Shown: piece by piece, positions 11,533 to 24,035 of the stretch
Numbering within the stretch: the stretch's first letter is position 1
How the letters are laid out: every line of letters starts with the position of its first letter
DNA from: Ampelomyces quisqualis
Lineage: Eukaryota; Ascomycota; Dothideomycetes; Pleosporales; Phaeosphaeriaceae
Assembly (NCBI GenBank): GCA_018398575.1
Contig: JAGTXZ010000024.1
Location: 496,001 to 560,000 of the forward strand
DNA length: 64,000 nucleotides
Reading direction: 5' to 3'
Notes under the pieces: model-generated
Database searches by the model: none
The model's input: only the letters and a program-made list of their open reading frames with translations
What the model was told of the DNA's origin: nothing
Made by a program: the position numbers and the translations under genes

Positions 11533-13467
11533 TTAGTACTCTATCGCCAACTTGCTGCGAGCACGCAACAAGTGACCGTACTTGAACATGACAAACGGTA
11601 TCAAGCTAAGGACAGTACCGAAAAGTGCCAAGATCAGTCCAGCGTATTGACTACCAACGTTGTGGAAGAACGCAGAGGCGAACAGCGGCGTAACAGCACC
11701 CAGTGTGTTTCGCATGAAACCCTGACCAGCAATTGCCGATGAAGATGCCTCGCCATAGCAGTCGGCTGTGTAGGAGTACGTGCTCTCGAAGACGAAGAAG
11801 ATGCCAAACGCAATTGGGGCCAGACCAATCACGGGCCCAACCCAGGAGAGGTAGCCATATTGTGTAAATGAGTAGATGAACAAGCCAATTGGTAACCACA
11901 CAGCGCCAAACATTGCTCCATACAATCGATGTTCTGGTACGATGCGTACGTTTGGGTCAGCTTGAATCTGGTTGTACTTCCGCATCTGGAGGTGATGTGC
12001 CACCCAACCCAGAAATGTTCCCACGGCGAGCGAGATGTAAGGGAGGCCAGAAACACCTTCGGACCAGCCGCGCTTCTCTTGAAAAGTGATGGGAATGACC
12101 GAAAGGAAGAGGAAGACGACGGCCCAACAAAAAGCAATCCACAAACCAAAGGCGAATACGACAGGTTCGGTGACCAACATTCGGATGGCTTTGACAGACG
12201 AAGCTTTCAACATGGACTTTACATCGGGTGTGTAGATGTCATCCTCGGCGACATATCGATCGTCGCCCGTAGCTTTACGAAGTTGTTTTGCCCGTTTATG
12301 TAATCTGACACCACCGCGAGTCTCCGGGAAAAACAAAAATATGGCGATCAGAAGCGGAATATTTGCCAAACCCTGAATGCCTTGGATCCAGCGCCATCCA
12401 ATCGACTGGTCGATGAATCCAGCGTAGATCGGAGCAGCGACGGTACCAAAGATCGCAACGAAGCTGAACATGGCCATAGGACGCCCGCGTTTATGAGGCT
12501 CATACATGTCGTCGAATGTGCCTCCAACCAAAATGGTCCCAACGCACCCGAAAAGGCCGAGAAGTAGTCGCAGTCCGATGATGGTTGAGATGTCTTTAGC
12601 CAAGGCCAACCCGATGAAGAGGAGCGAGAAGCATAAAAACGCACCAGCGTAAACCATTTTGCGGCCGGCGAGCTCGCAAAACGGCGCAAGCGCCATGGGA
12701 GCGATGGCACATGAGATGTTGAATGTGAAGAGACCTAGCTGACCCATGATCTGTGGGACGCCAAACTCTTCGCACATGCTACCAATGCCGGAGCTATACG
12801 CCGTGGTTGCCAATCCGATGAACAGCGTCATGAGGTTCAACATGGTAGATATGCTTCGCTTGTACCACTGTCTTTTGTTAGCAAAGCTTTAAGCTCGAAT
12901 GGGCTAAGAACTGACAGGATTCCAGTTGAAAGGGTTCTCCTTATCACCCGTAGCAAACGTTAGCACGATGTACTCCTTGTCATCATGCTGGACCATCTCA
13001 GTCAAAGTCAACGGCATATCGCATTCCACTGTTTTGACCGGCCCGCAGTCGGGATCAATTTCCTCGACATCTGCAGTGATGTAGTTGTTACCAACCACTC
13101 GTCCAATCATAGGCTCGCCCTTTTCGTTGCGCGCTACTTCCAAGTTCATGGAAATTCGTTCTGATACCAGCTCGGCTTCATCCTGGAGCTTGCTGTTGAC
13201 TCGGGACAAAAGGCGCGGTGTTCCCCGCGCACTGTTTGGTGCAGTGTTAGCAGCCGTAACAGCTTCAGTATGCGCAGCCGTGGTTCCAGCGATGGTGTTG
13301 GTGAAAGATGCATTGCGTGGAGTGGCGATGGAGCCGGTCCGAGGCGTGATGGGTCTGCTGCCAGGAGCACTGTGGGGCACTCTGTACGAAGAATTGGCTC
13401 GTGAAGCAGCCAGAGAACCAGGTCTCGAAGGGCGAGAGGCAAAGGAAGGCCCGTAGTACCCTGACAT
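11533..13467 (-). CDS. MFS multidrug/polyamine transporter, DHA1 family
   Basis: Two exons, 12916-13467 and 11533-12867, separated by a 48-bp intron (donor GTCAGT, branch GCTAAC, acceptor ACAG). The junction reads PFNWNP|WYKRSIS in phase 0, giving 628 residues. The first about 180 residues are a Ser/Ala/Pro-rich cytoplasmic tail ending in the acidic stretch and the P-F-N-W motif that precedes helix 1 in fungal DHA1 drug:H+ antiporters. The transmembrane part carries GRKMVYAGAF after helix 2, a GWRWIQGIQG signature in the helix 5 region and FPETRGG after helix 6, followed by the usual basic central loop; about 12 helices in total. It would be a plasma-membrane proton antiporter exporting drugs, polyamines or metabolites; the substrate cannot be told. 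The intron and the upstream exon make the first Met of the long frame (12843) an internal residue. No lesion seen. Confidence 0.85.
12868..12915 (-). other. 48-bp intron of the MFS gene
   Basis: Donor GTCAGT, branch-like GCTAAC and acceptor ACAG on the minus strand. Removing it joins the N-terminal tail frame to the membrane-domain frame in phase 0. Confidence 0.75.
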
Positions 13468-16181
13468 GTTTACGGGTGTTGTTGAAGGATAGTGAAATCC
13501 GCAGCACGACCATGGCGAGAGTTTTGTTTATCTACGATTCCGTACATTCGTCATTGCCGATAAAGCAGGCCTGGTCTGACAAAAGTCAAAGGCGTATGAC
13601 CCACCAGATGGCCGCGACTGTCCGACATATGGATTCAACGCTCGGGCGCAAGCAGGGTTCCTGTAGTGAGGCAAGCAAGGCGATGTGATTTTCTTGATGC
13701 CGTTAGAAAAGAAGCTCGTGCCACTCTCTGCGTGATGTTCAAAGTTTGCTGGCTAGTGGATTGCAGAATTTTGGAGATCCACCTAGCCAACGGTCCGTTT
13801 GGATAAACCAAACGTTACGCGTGGTGCTAGCGCGATGACATCAATGGTAGCTTTTGTCTACACTGATATATTGAAGAAGCTGCGAATGCTGCTGCCATGG
13901 GAACCTTGTGCAGTTTTCTACGTTCCCTTGCGGCCGAAGGTTGCGGTGGCGGATCCAGTATTATATATGACCTCATTTCTAAGACCCTGCTTGGCATGAA
14001 ATACATTAGGATGCCGACGACTACTCGGGCCCAACGTGTTCCTTCGAGAAATCCTAAAGGATTGCCCGTGCGGAGCACTTGTTGCTTGCAATGACGACGA
14101 CGTCGCTAGGCCCGAGTATCTGAGGCTTGTTTATCGCGTGATAGCGGACCTTGTCTCAACATGGAATTCTCGTAGTTCTCGGAAGGGTTGTGGAAGCATG
14201 CCCGATCAGTTAGCGCGTTGACGACCTCAAGCCAGCAGACCAATTTGTCTTCCAATAATTTAGAGCCTTGATGTAGATGGCTGCGCTCTCGATGCTTTCG
14301 GTTCCAGGCATCCCCGTATATTTTCACCACGGTAATCTGCTCACATCTCTGGCTGAAGCCCCTCCGCAACTTCATTCTTGTCTCCCGCGCTACACTGCTC
14401 TCCAGCTGTATATGGAACACTAGTCTCACCCGTTTCGCTTCGATATGATTTAGTGCGTATGTACTTCAACCATTGGTCCTTCGAAACCCATGGTTCGTTG
14501 CACTCCAAGGTTAGACCTGTAGGTTCTAGGGTCTGGTTTCTCGCCTTATTCATTCGAGCTCAAGGATATCCATCATCCTCCGTCAGACCCGAGCAATAAT
14601 CTGTCGTGAAGTGTAGCTCAATTTTCTCGAGGGCGGCTTTACGTGAAATGTCATTCTCCGCAAGCTAGGAGCACCCACTTAGCCTCGGATGCCCCAAAGC
14701 TACTCCAGGCCTCGTTGAGTATAAATTTGAAAGTCCCATAGAAAATTATTGAGGCTTGCGCCTAATACGTTGGAGTCTTCCGCGGAGAAACGTACAGGAC
14801 TAGACATCAATCATCGCCATAGCTTCAAGTACTCGGGCTTTGAAAAAATCGTCGCATTGAAGATACGATGGCCGTCCTGGGAGGATATTAAATGGTGTCG
14901 ATGTGCGTCAGGACTTTTCGATGGATAAGCAACCTGTTCCCAAATATTGTATAATACATGATATGTGGATTGCTCTGTAGTAACTTCGGAACGTGTGCGG
15001 TGAGCAAGGATAAAAAGCCACGGTAAAAGGAGAGAAGTGGCTTCTGAACGCTCCTCTTAGTCCGATAGGATGTGCGAGGTGAAGAGGCGCTGTCATTTTT
15101 CCTATGTCCGGCCCCATTAAACTCTTGTCTGGTTTCTCATTTTCGGCATGGTCGGACTAAATCCACCATGGATGGAGAAAACGTCTTGTGTTCGTCAGCC
15201 AGTTTGCGAAACCTTCCCCAACTATGAATGAGTTTTTGTCAATGGTGCATTTTCGAATTCCGAGAAAGACATTTCCAGGAACCTGGCGATGGTATTATTA
15301 GCTAGCTTATCAATTATATTTGCCAGTACATCCGACGAATTCGCTGTTCTTGTAACGCTCGCTCCAAGACGATCCCGCCAGCACATTGCAGCACGAGGAG
15401 ATACTATCCAAGATAATCAATGCTCAAAATTTTCCTGACCAAATCGTTCAAGCAAAGCGGTAACAGCAAGTGGGTAGGCGTATCTTGAAGCGTGATCTTG
15501 ATGGTAAGTACTCTAATCAGCTCGGCACTGCGCTCCGACAGCGCCATCGATTATGAACGACGTGTTCAAGGGTAACCAAGATTTGAACTACCCTGTTACA
15601 GATGCTATGTGTTCGAATATAAACCTCGGGTCAGAAGGCCCCGAAATAGTCTTGAGGCTTTCTATCAACATATTGCACAGTGGCACTCCACTACTTAGTG
15701 GAGATGGCTATCCTCTTTGCCCGCTCTAAGCATTAAGGCCCCACGAAGGGTATCTGTCCGCTCACAACTTGAGCAAGAAAAAGCTTCTCAATGCAACAGA
15801 AATTAATACGCACAGATGCGATGGGATGCATGAGGATTTTCGCTTGGTATAGTTGCTCGCTTTATACACGATAGGGTTGTGTTCTATTCAGACTACAGCA
15901 GAAAACACGGTGACACCAATGCGCATACATGGCGATTTCATGTGCCGGCCCTCGCTCGGCAATCGATCAACCAAGCAGCGAATCATGACCTATAGCATGT
16001 TGAAACGACACATTAATCAAATACACAGTATCTTCTGGACATACGGAAGCCCCATTCAGATCACACCGATGAGAATTACGCAAATGATGCAGCCGTTGGT
16101 CCAACAGCAAGTCCCTCACACATATACACACCGGAAGCCATCTCCAGACATCACTCTCCCACCCATTCCCTACCACCCAAC
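13468..16181. other. gene-free stretch
   Basis: About 2.7 kb. Frames at 13401-13688, 13827-14078, 14106-14429 and 15853-16287 have no domain, no codon bias and no splice partners. The first few hundred bp are the 5' flank of the minus-strand MFS gene; the last few hundred are upstream of the esterase pseudogene. No repeats, tRNA or transposase recognised. Confidence 0.45.
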
Positions 16182-17498
16182 ATGCGCACGAACCTCCTCA
16201 TCGCACTTGGTCTCACATCCAACATCTACGCTGCTCCCAATAGCTTCGAGCAAATATTCGACCTCCTACCCCGCCAATCAAACATGACATGTCCCCCTAC
16301 GCCGAACCCAATGCCCAAAGTGGCAGCATTTCCCCCCGTTAAAACAATGCCCGACCCTTTCCTCTACCTAGACGGCAAGACACGCGTCCAGAGTAAAGAT
16401 GAGTGGTACCAGTGCCGCCAACCTGAGATTTTGAAGGTCTTGCAAGAGTATCAGTATGGATATTACCCGGACCATTCACTCGAGACGGTATCTGCTACGC
16501 GGAGTGAGAATGCTTTGACTGTGAGTGTCGCAGTGGGTGGGAAGAGTGCTCTGATTGCCGCGACGCTGAATTCGCCGAGTGGGAGCGGGCCGTTCCCGGT
16601 TGTGTTGTCGATTGGCGGTATGGACGCGAAGAGTTATGTGAATGCTGGGATTGCTGTTGTTGCGTTTGATTATGAAAAGATTGCTGCGAACAGCAACAGT
16701 AAGACCGGGGCATTTTGGACGCTGTATAATGGCAGAGATATCGGCATGTTTAGTTTCCCTTCACTCTTTCCAAATCAACCGCTGATGAATATCACCAGGT
16801 GTTCTGACAGCTTGGGCATGGGGCTTCCACCGCGTCCTTGACGGCATCGAGCTCAAAGTCCCTGAAATTGACGCAGCAAAGTCCGCTGTGACAGGCTGTT
16901 CTCGTCTCGGCAAAGCCGCTCGCTCTTGCAGCTGGCCTGTTCGACAAACGCATCGCCGTCACAATGCCCATGTGCTCTGGGATACAAGGAGCTGGTCCAT
17001 ACCGGTACAGTCTCAGCGGCCAAGGCGAGAATTTGGAGAACGCAGTAACCTTGGCCGAAATGCGCATTGCTATGCGCGGAAGCTAACAATTTTTCAGAAG
17101 TCAGGCGCTGGGTGGTGGACGTAGAGCGGAATATCCCAATTTGTCAACAAAGCAACACAACTCCCGTTCGACGCGCACACCATAGTGACAGCAATCGCGC
17201 CGCGTGCCATCGTGCTGGAACAAAACTCCGGCGACCAACTTACCGATTCCAAAGGCACTGCAGCTGTTACGTTTTCCGCTGCAAAGATCGTGTATAGCTG
17301 GCTCGGCGTGGGCGACAAGCTGGTTATGAGCATACCTTCGAGCGGGCATTGCGACATGAATGGGTACGCGGATGTCTTGCCTTTTGCACAAAAGATGCTT
17401 CAGGGCAAAGCAACGACGAAGAATTATGACGACTTGAAGACGTGGAAGGCTATGCTGAGGCGTACCCTTGGGGCACTAATTTGCCTAAGGGGAAGTGA
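16182..17498 (+). pseudogene. broken 4-O-methyl-glucuronoyl methylesterase (CE15)
   Basis: The family would cleave ester links between lignin and glucuronoxylan outside the cell. A signal peptide (MRTNLLIALGLTSNIYAAP) opens the gene. Family landmarks follow in order: DPFLYLDGKTRVQSKDEWYQ (about 55-75), YQYGYYPD, the VLSIGGM region and LTAWAWGFHRVLDGIE. The nucleophile motif GCSRLGKAA is at 16897-16923, and SGHCDMNGYADVLPFA sits near the end. An intron (GTAACC...TTTTCAG, about 17044-17097) joins ENLENA to KSGAGWW. Lesions: one extra base right after GCSRLGKAA (about 16920) shifts the frame away from LALAAGLFDKRIAVTMPM; an in-frame TAG follows KSGAGWWT (about 17122); and a one-base loss near 17454 shifts the C-terminus EAYPWGTNLPKGK. 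The first intron (near 16745-16800) could not be placed in phase. Assembly error is less likely than decay with three separate defects. Confidence 0.72.
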
Positions 17499-18507
17499 AG
17501 GAGGTACGGGGAAAAGTGTAGTATTGGCGAATTGGCGTAGTCTAACCGGAATGTAAGCTAGAGGATGAAATGATTTGCTTTTGCGAGACATAATCACCCT
17601 GAGGCTAAAAAAGATTATGAAAACTTACTTCTGCATTACTTCCCTATACCTTCTGCACACCTTTTATGTACCATCTACCAGGGTACTGTCATTGTAGGAA
17701 CGATTAGTTCTAGTATGACAGCGATCATCTGCGTGCATGGCTCGAAACGTCAACAGAAAACCCAAGCACCCGGGTTTAGATCATCAACACAGACAAGAAC
17801 TGCAGTGCACGTAGGCTACGCTCCATTTTCATGCTTTGCACAGCATTCTGCGGCGGTACACTAAACTCAAACGTCCGGGTCGATCCCAGCTCGGAGATTT
17901 TTCTTGGTGCTTCGTCTTGCATTCTCAGGACCAGAGCGCGAACGACCAGTGTATATTTTGTCGCACTTTCCATTTGAATCGATGCATGTAAGCAACTCTG
18001 AGCTCCCGATATTGGGATATCGGAAGGTACTGCCAAACTCGGCGCTGATCGGCTGTTTGTGACGACTACGCAAATGTCGCTTTGCTGAGACTGGCACAGC
18101 ATATCTCCTTGCTCTGTGTTGCCGGGCAAGATAACAAGAGTCCCACATCGGCAGCGAGATAACATGGGGTAGCTCTACTCTCTCGAAGTTATACGTGCAT
18201 CTGATTCGGTTGTCTTGACTACGCCGCGAACTTGGTTCAGGTGACCGGAGGTCATCATTCGCTCAATCTGGTTGGAAATCCTTGCGAGAGCTTTCTTCTG
18301 CATGCATGTAGCGAAGAGCCCTTGCGATTTGATCAAACTGCTGGTGGCAGATGCGGTCAAATCCACGGTCAGGATTGGTCCAATTGTGAGGACTCTATTT
18401 CTTTCGGAGCCTCCACTCTGATGCATGAGAAGGAACCAGCAGAGTCATCAGATAGTTCAGGAGAAGCCAGCGTCTGAATCGATAATGCATGTTGAACGAG
18501 CTGGCTC
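17499..18507. other. gene-free stretch between two pseudogenes
   Basis: Frames at 17776-18165 minus and 18232-18477 plus have no recognisable domain. Nothing repeat-like or RNA-like was seen. Confidence 0.4.
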
Positions 18508-19652
18508 AGTCACATAGTGTGCGGAGGGTTCCTAGTCTTTGCTTGTCGATTCTCTTGGTAGGGATAATCGCTATGATAGTGCATGACATCTGCATAGATG
18601 GCCCAAATATTTTTGCTGTAATCGATGGGCAGTTCTGGAGTCGCATACATATCCCAAGGCGCCCTGGATAGCTGTTAGTGTGAGTCCGGGGTATAAGCAG
18701 GTTGGTCATAAACCGGTGTCTTGTATCCATATCGGTCGATAGACTCCGTTAAAGGGTCCGTGTTTATCATACCAATCATGCCGTAGATCCTGTCTACGGG
18801 GTTAAAGCACTTTGTCTCAAAGCCACATACTCGAGTGTCCTATTGCTCTGATATGTCTCTTTGATCTTCTGGATCATACGTGCTGAGGTTGTCTCAATTG
18901 CCGTTTGGGTCCCATAGGGAATCCCTGACAAGGCCTCTGTCAGCACCTTGGTAGCATACAACTAGTCTTTCCAAGATATCTGGTGTGAGCCACAGTGTAT
19001 CTCGATATCATTGGCGTTGACGAACTTTTGAATGATCCAGAGACGTTTCCAGTGCGAGCGGTTGTGCAGGTCAATAACACCCTGCCAACCTGAGTCTGTT
19101 GGACTAGCAATTCTATCTTTCCATCTCCTGGTTAGGGGGGCTCTCAATTTCTTGAAATAAGCGAACCCAAAGTCGGTCCTGCCGTGAGCCACTCCAAGCC
19201 AGACAATGACACTTGTGGCCAAAGAATACGAGTTGCCCATGCGTTGCCCCCGATCGCTCTTTTCTTCCTCGTCGCCTTGATTGATACACACTGCATCTAC
19301 CCTTCAATTCTCCAGCGTGCAGCCCGTTTGGTGTTGCGGCAATCTCCCACAATGCGCGGTGAAGATTGTCCCTCACCTGAATAGGAAACCATTCCTTGTG
19401 TCGCCGAGCAGCCACCCACGTTCGAATGAAGATGCGCTAGGCACAAAGTAAACTTTTCCACTCGTAAGAGAGTGCACGGAACGATGTAGTCCCATCACGC
19501 ACCGCGTCCAATGATACATGCTCGAGGTCGCACTCTAATTGATGCGTCCAGGATGTGGTTGAAGTTGATCGAGGATAGAGATGCAGTAATCGGATTGTAT
19601 CGTTCTGAAGTTTCTGATAATGTGTGCTCGTCGTCTTTGGTCTTGCAGCCAT
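18508..19652 (-). pseudogene. broken heterokaryon-incompatibility (HET) domain gene
   Basis: HET proteins act in non-self recognition and cell death between fungal strains. The minus strand carries the family's landmarks in order: NDTIRLLHLYP, ECDLEHVSLDA and FRALSYEWKS (19437-19652); VRDNLHRALWEI (about 19340-19380); then MCINQGDEEEKSDR with SLATSVIVWLGVAHG (18962-19291). A tail holds FNPVDRIYGMIG and LPIDYSKNIWAIYADVM (about 18550-18800). An in-frame TAG follows YEWKSLLCA (about 19437). A one-base frameshift separates the ALWEI frame from the CINQGD frame (about 19290-19320), and further stops interrupt the tail. The upper part corresponds to the conserved N-terminal HET domain and the C-terminal half is short. 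Clearly non-functional as read. Confidence 0.75.
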
Positions 19653-20397
19653 CTTTTGATATATATCTGTAGACGATCAGCTTTGGCATCCCTATCCCTC
19701 GCGGGTGACAACACCCACATTGCTCAGCAATGAGATCAAATCGAGAGACGAATGCTGGGACAACTGCTATTCAGGTTAAAGCAAGATGCTAATATGCTCA
19801 AGCCGGTCTCTTTTTCAGCAGGTGGTGGAAATATGAGTCGTTTGAGACTGCGTTGACAGTCCAAGGGGCCTTAGCTGTGGCAGCTTGGCCAGTCATTTCG
19901 CAGTTGACTTTGGCTCCGTTTCTGCTTTACGTTTGGTCGATAATGCAAGCTGTCTTCCAGATAACAAGGGTCATGATTCACTGAGTGGCGCAGGATGGGT
20001 TGGAAGTGCAAAGAACCTTGAGCCTAAGCCACCACAATTGGGCAACAACGCAGCAAGACTGCAACGCCGAGAGCTGCTGTGTATCCGGCGACGATATTGC
20101 GACTAGTAGTTGCGTCGTACGTTTCAGGTGGAGCAGTGCAGTACATGGTCGGAGGAAGCTTTGCGTGCATGTGCATTTTGACCGGGAAAGAGCAGCAAGA
20201 CATTGCCTACAAATCATGATTGTCATTGTAAATTATATACCTAATCTGAATGCCACTCGCTCACATTCGATTCCCCAAAGTCGCTCTTTCCTGGCCTCGA
20301 GTCCGTCGCCCTACAAACAAAGATATCAGCCCCAAAACTGACAACTTCAAGGAACATGAAATGACAACATTAAAACAGGACCAAAAGTAATCGCAAC
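19653..20397. other. intergenic, 3' flank of the TRPY channel gene
   Basis: No supported gene; overlapping frames at 19885-20341 have no domain. The part next to 20397 should be the 3' UTR of the minus-strand channel gene. Confidence 0.45.
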
Positions 20398-22384
20398 TTA
20401 CTCGTCCCGACCACTGCTTACCTCCCCCAGGGTCTCGCCCACCACAGTCTCACCCAACTTGTCAAACTTGCTTCCTTCCAGCGTATCCCCGCCCCAAGTC
20501 TTCTCTGTGAGCGCATACAACAACGTTTTCATCTCCTCAACTTGTTCCTGTAACTTCCTAACCTCCAGTACCGCCGTGTCATACTCGACATTCGGTTTGC
20601 ACGCCTGGACTTTCTTGTCCCAACCATCTGCCTCAAAATCGCATTCGTGAAGGACTTGTTCCCACTCGTGCGTTGTGTCTTCGTCTTCTTCGCCTCTTCC
20701 GCGGTTATAGTTGACGTGCTTAGCTTCTTTCGTTTCGATGAATGCCGTGATGACAAGTAACGGCGAGTACAAGATGAACATGACGTAGTCGTTGAGTTTA
20801 TCGTATGTGTCGTCGGCCATCCACCATTCAAAGGGCAGGATGAGGAGGAACATTTCGATGAGGTTGAAGGGAGCGATGAAGACGTTTTCATCGGGGGCGC
20901 GGACGAATTGCATGGTCTTTTGCGAGAATAAAGCCATGTACTCGTCGATGGCGTTCTCTGTGATGTCTTCGTAGGCGGAGTTGTAAAGCGCGATGAGGAT
21001 GTTGAGCAAGATTACCATTACTACAAAGGTAAAGATGTAGTATAGGATGATACCAAAGGGGGGCTGAAGAGATTAGCTTTGGAACGCCTGGAAGACTGGC
21101 GGGACTTACAGAGAAGTTGTCAAAACCTTCAAATTCGGGGGATTGCATGACAGCGTTGAGCATGGCTTGAAGGACAAAGGTCGAGTCCGTGGCGAGGTCG
21201 TCGGCCATGTCCATACCGAGGAAAGCCTGGAAGAAGCCAACCATGACGACAATGAGCAGCGCAAAGAAAATGAGCGACTCGCGCATCATGACTTTGAGCA
21301 CTACCAGCATCGCGCCGAAGAATCGGAAGGTGTCGAGGTACAGCAGCAATCGCATCCAAAACATGGGGGCAGTAAAAGCCAAAAAGTCGTATGAGAGCTC
21401 ATTCAAACGTCCACGTCTGTGCTCGCCAATTGGATGGCCCAAGGCAATCATGCGCAAAACGAAGGACACAGTGAGTAGCCCATACAGTGTGCTGTTGAAC
21501 ATGTTCCAGAAGGAGATGTAGAAGCGACCGACTTTCCAGAACTTGTTGGCTTCGTCGCATATGAAGCCAACAGTGAAAATGTAGAGCAGCCCTTCCACGA
21601 CATCAAGATCACCAGTGGGGTTGATGGTGTTGATTGCACCGGTGTATAGGCCCAGGAAGAGGAACGAGAAAGCAATCTGCACCCAGTTCTGGTACCGCGG
21701 AACACGCATACGATCAGGATCCAAGTGAGCCCAGTAACTTGTGTTGGTCTTGTTCTCGTAGGTGATGAACCGACTCGGATCATCGTCGTCTTGCACTACC
21801 CAGCCGCGCCACAGATAGTTTATGCATTTCTGGTAGCCAGAAGAGCCGATGACGGTCACGGCGTGCAGATCCACTGCCTTTTCGACGGCGTTTGCGGCAG
21901 GAGTAGGTTTGCCGTCAACCAGAGTGGAGTATCGCTTGAGCAGGATTTCTTCGAAGAGGTAGTTCGTGTCTTCCTCGGCTTCAATGAGGCGCTTTGCCAT
22001 CATCTCGGCGGCAACGGCGCGCACATCGTGGAGATCGGCGTCCCAGAGTTCCGCATTCGACTGCTTCTTGAACCACTTCTTCACCACGAGCAGACAGAAG
22101 ACGATGCATGCTTGGTGCTCTTCTCCGCCTGCTGCCCTTGCGGTGTCCAGCACTGCTTTGGTCAGGATTGGGCTATGCGCTTTGGTGATTTGTTCCTCCT
22201 CGAGCTCGCATGGGATGACTTGTTCGATCTGGTGCTTCAGACGCAGCGCTATCTTCGTGACTTCCTTCGCATCGATGGGTGAGGCTGGTAGTCGCTCGGC
22301 GCGTCGAGCCGTGGGAAGTACTAGCAGACATTAGTGCGTCGATGGCGAACGAAGATATCGAAGCGAGGACTAACGGGCACTCAT
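20398..22384 (-). CDS. yvc1: TRPY/Yvc1-type vacuolar cation (calcium) channel
   Basis: Exons 22375-22384, 21110-22320 and 20398-21063, with introns of 54 bp (donor GTTAGT) and 46 bp (GTAAGT...CTTCAG), give 1887 nt and 628 residues. All phases agree, and the tiny first exon encodes only MSA plus one base. Architecture: a soluble N-terminal helical region with IALRLKHQIEQVIPCELEEE; a six-helix TRP channel core from about residue 235, including VQIAFSFLFLGLYTGAIN and FWMRLLLYLDTFRFFGAMLV; a pore region with LGMDMADDLATDSTF, which the second intron follows closely; then the pore-lining helix FTFVVMVILLNILIALYN. A cytosolic tail with a coiled coil (EVRKLQEQVEEMKTLLYAL) ends the protein. Yeast Yvc1 releases vacuolar Ca2+ on osmotic shock and is of similar length (675 residues); the function here is inferred from that. 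No defect seen. Confidence 0.88.
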
Positions 22385-22950
22385 TTCATCTTGTATCTGG
22401 TGCCGCCTGTCGCGGCCGTCCGCATTGAAGAGCTGGCTCCACTTCACCATTGTTGCGCAGCGTCCCCGAAGTCGAGAACTGGCTTGTAGGGAAGATCAAC
22501 AAAGGCGACAATTCCTGCGCCGAGGATTCCAGCAACTAAAAACAAAAGCGCAGAATAGAGACAGGAATTGCTTGGGCCGGGACAACAGAATCGGCTCGTA
22601 TTGTTGGCTGACGTGCCTATAAGTTGGCGTGGAGCTACCCGTAGCTAGACCCACAGCGGCGTCATCGCACGCGCTCCCACGCGAGCCATGGCCCAAGCTC
22701 CAGCCTTCGCCTCATGCCGTGTAGCAAATGTTGTCCACAGCCGTTTTTAGATTCAACTTTGTTACATGCAGTCTGGATTGGCTCCTCAATTCTACATCTG
22801 GTTATCGAAAATCCTATCGAACCGCACAATATTGTACATGTCAAGAAATGCAGCGCACATGCCGCGCATCGGGGCCCCATCGCCTAGCCGACTTTTCGAT
22901 TCCGGTATGTATATGCCTCGTTCTCAAGCAGTCGTATGCATCAGAATCGC
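22385..22950. other. intergenic between the TRPY gene and eIF2-alpha
   Basis: Holds the 5' flank of the channel gene and the 3' UTR of eIF2-alpha, both on the minus strand. Small frames (22425-22622 plus, 22662-22880 minus) are not credible genes. Confidence 0.5.
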
Positions 22951-24035
22951 CTAAGAATCAGCCTCAACCACACCGCCCTCGTCGCTTGTGCTCTCGTCCT
23001 CGTCGCCACTGACTTCCTGGTTTTCGCGCTCTCGCCTCTCCATGAGCGCTGCCAACTCGGCGTCGTCGTTCTCGGTGACAGCTTTTGGTGCCATCTTGAT
23101 CTGACAGTCACCTCCGGCCTTTGTGATGCTTTCTTTGATATCCGTGATGGCTTGTTCGAGGCATGCGATGCCGATGGTCTTGTCGAGACATTGTGATGTA
23201 AGGACTGTGAATGTTAGTGGTGCTGGCGAATTCGATTTGGGGCCAGGACATACCGTAGAGAGGGGGCGAAACGAGCTTGACCTTGACCTGATTATCTGGT
23301 GTGTTCTTTGCCTCGGCTGTGCGTAGTGCTGTCTTGACGGCGTCGATACCTTCGTACCCGAAGCAGGTGACTGTACGCCTTAGCCTTCTTCATGCTGAGA
23401 AAGAGTACTGTTGCTTACCCTCAATATCTGACCGCACCTTGGTGGGCTGTGGTGTCAACCTTTTACCGATGTAGCTCTGTAGTTCGTCCCTGACAACATC
23501 GTTGGAAAACGTGACGTCCTTCCAGACGTCGGGGTTGGTGATGCTAAGCTTGAATGCATCGATGGAGTGTCCGTACTTCTTGTTCAGCGGCCAGCCGATG
23601 GTTTGGTAGATCTCCTCGATGGGTGTCTGTGTCTTTTCGGCGACGTGGCGCATGATGCTGTGTACCATCTTCGACTTGTTGTACCTCTCCTCACACTTGA
23701 CGATATCCTCGGGCGACACACGACGCTTGGACAGATCGATGTAACCCTTGTCCTTGTCTACACGGAGCACAACGACGACTTCGTTGCGGCCAACACGGAT
23801 GAGCTTCTGGATGGAACGGATACGTCTTCGGGAGAGTTCGGAGAGCAAGATCATGCCGTCGATATTATCTATGTCTGTTAACTGGAAGCCGGGGATTGGA
23901 GTCCAAGAGTCTCGCACCATATTCCAGCAGTTTGACGTATGCGCCCATCTCTGCGATTTGCTTCACGTTCACCATAACGAAGCTCTCCACCTCCGGGTAC
24001 TTCTCCTCGTAGAACCGGCAATTGGTGAGAGACAT
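22951..24035 (-). CDS. SUI2: eukaryotic translation initiation factor 2 alpha subunit
   Basis: Four exons: 23918-24035, 23419-23868, 23254-23370 and 22951-23204. Introns are 49, 48 and 49 bp, all with GT...AG ends and consistent phases; 939 nt, 312 residues. It is the regulatory subunit of the eIF2 complex, which delivers initiator tRNA to the 40S ribosome. The N-terminal S1/OB domain begins MSLTNCRFYEEKYPEVESFV. The GCN2-type kinase target lies in ILLSELSRRRIRS, Ser52 counting Met1 (Ser51 in the usual numbering), so stress control is intact. VGRNEVVVVLRVDKDKGYID and LSKRRVSPEDI follow, then the helical domain (TPIEEIYQTIGWPLNKKYGH) and the C-terminal alpha/beta domain (TCFGYEGIDAVKTALRTAE, PLYVLTSQCLDKT). 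It ends in an acidic tail. The start ATG sits directly before the conserved N-terminus. Confidence 0.95.

Noticed and set aside
21725..22282. 185-codon plus-strand frame
   Set aside because: Exact antisense shadow of the TRPY channel exon.
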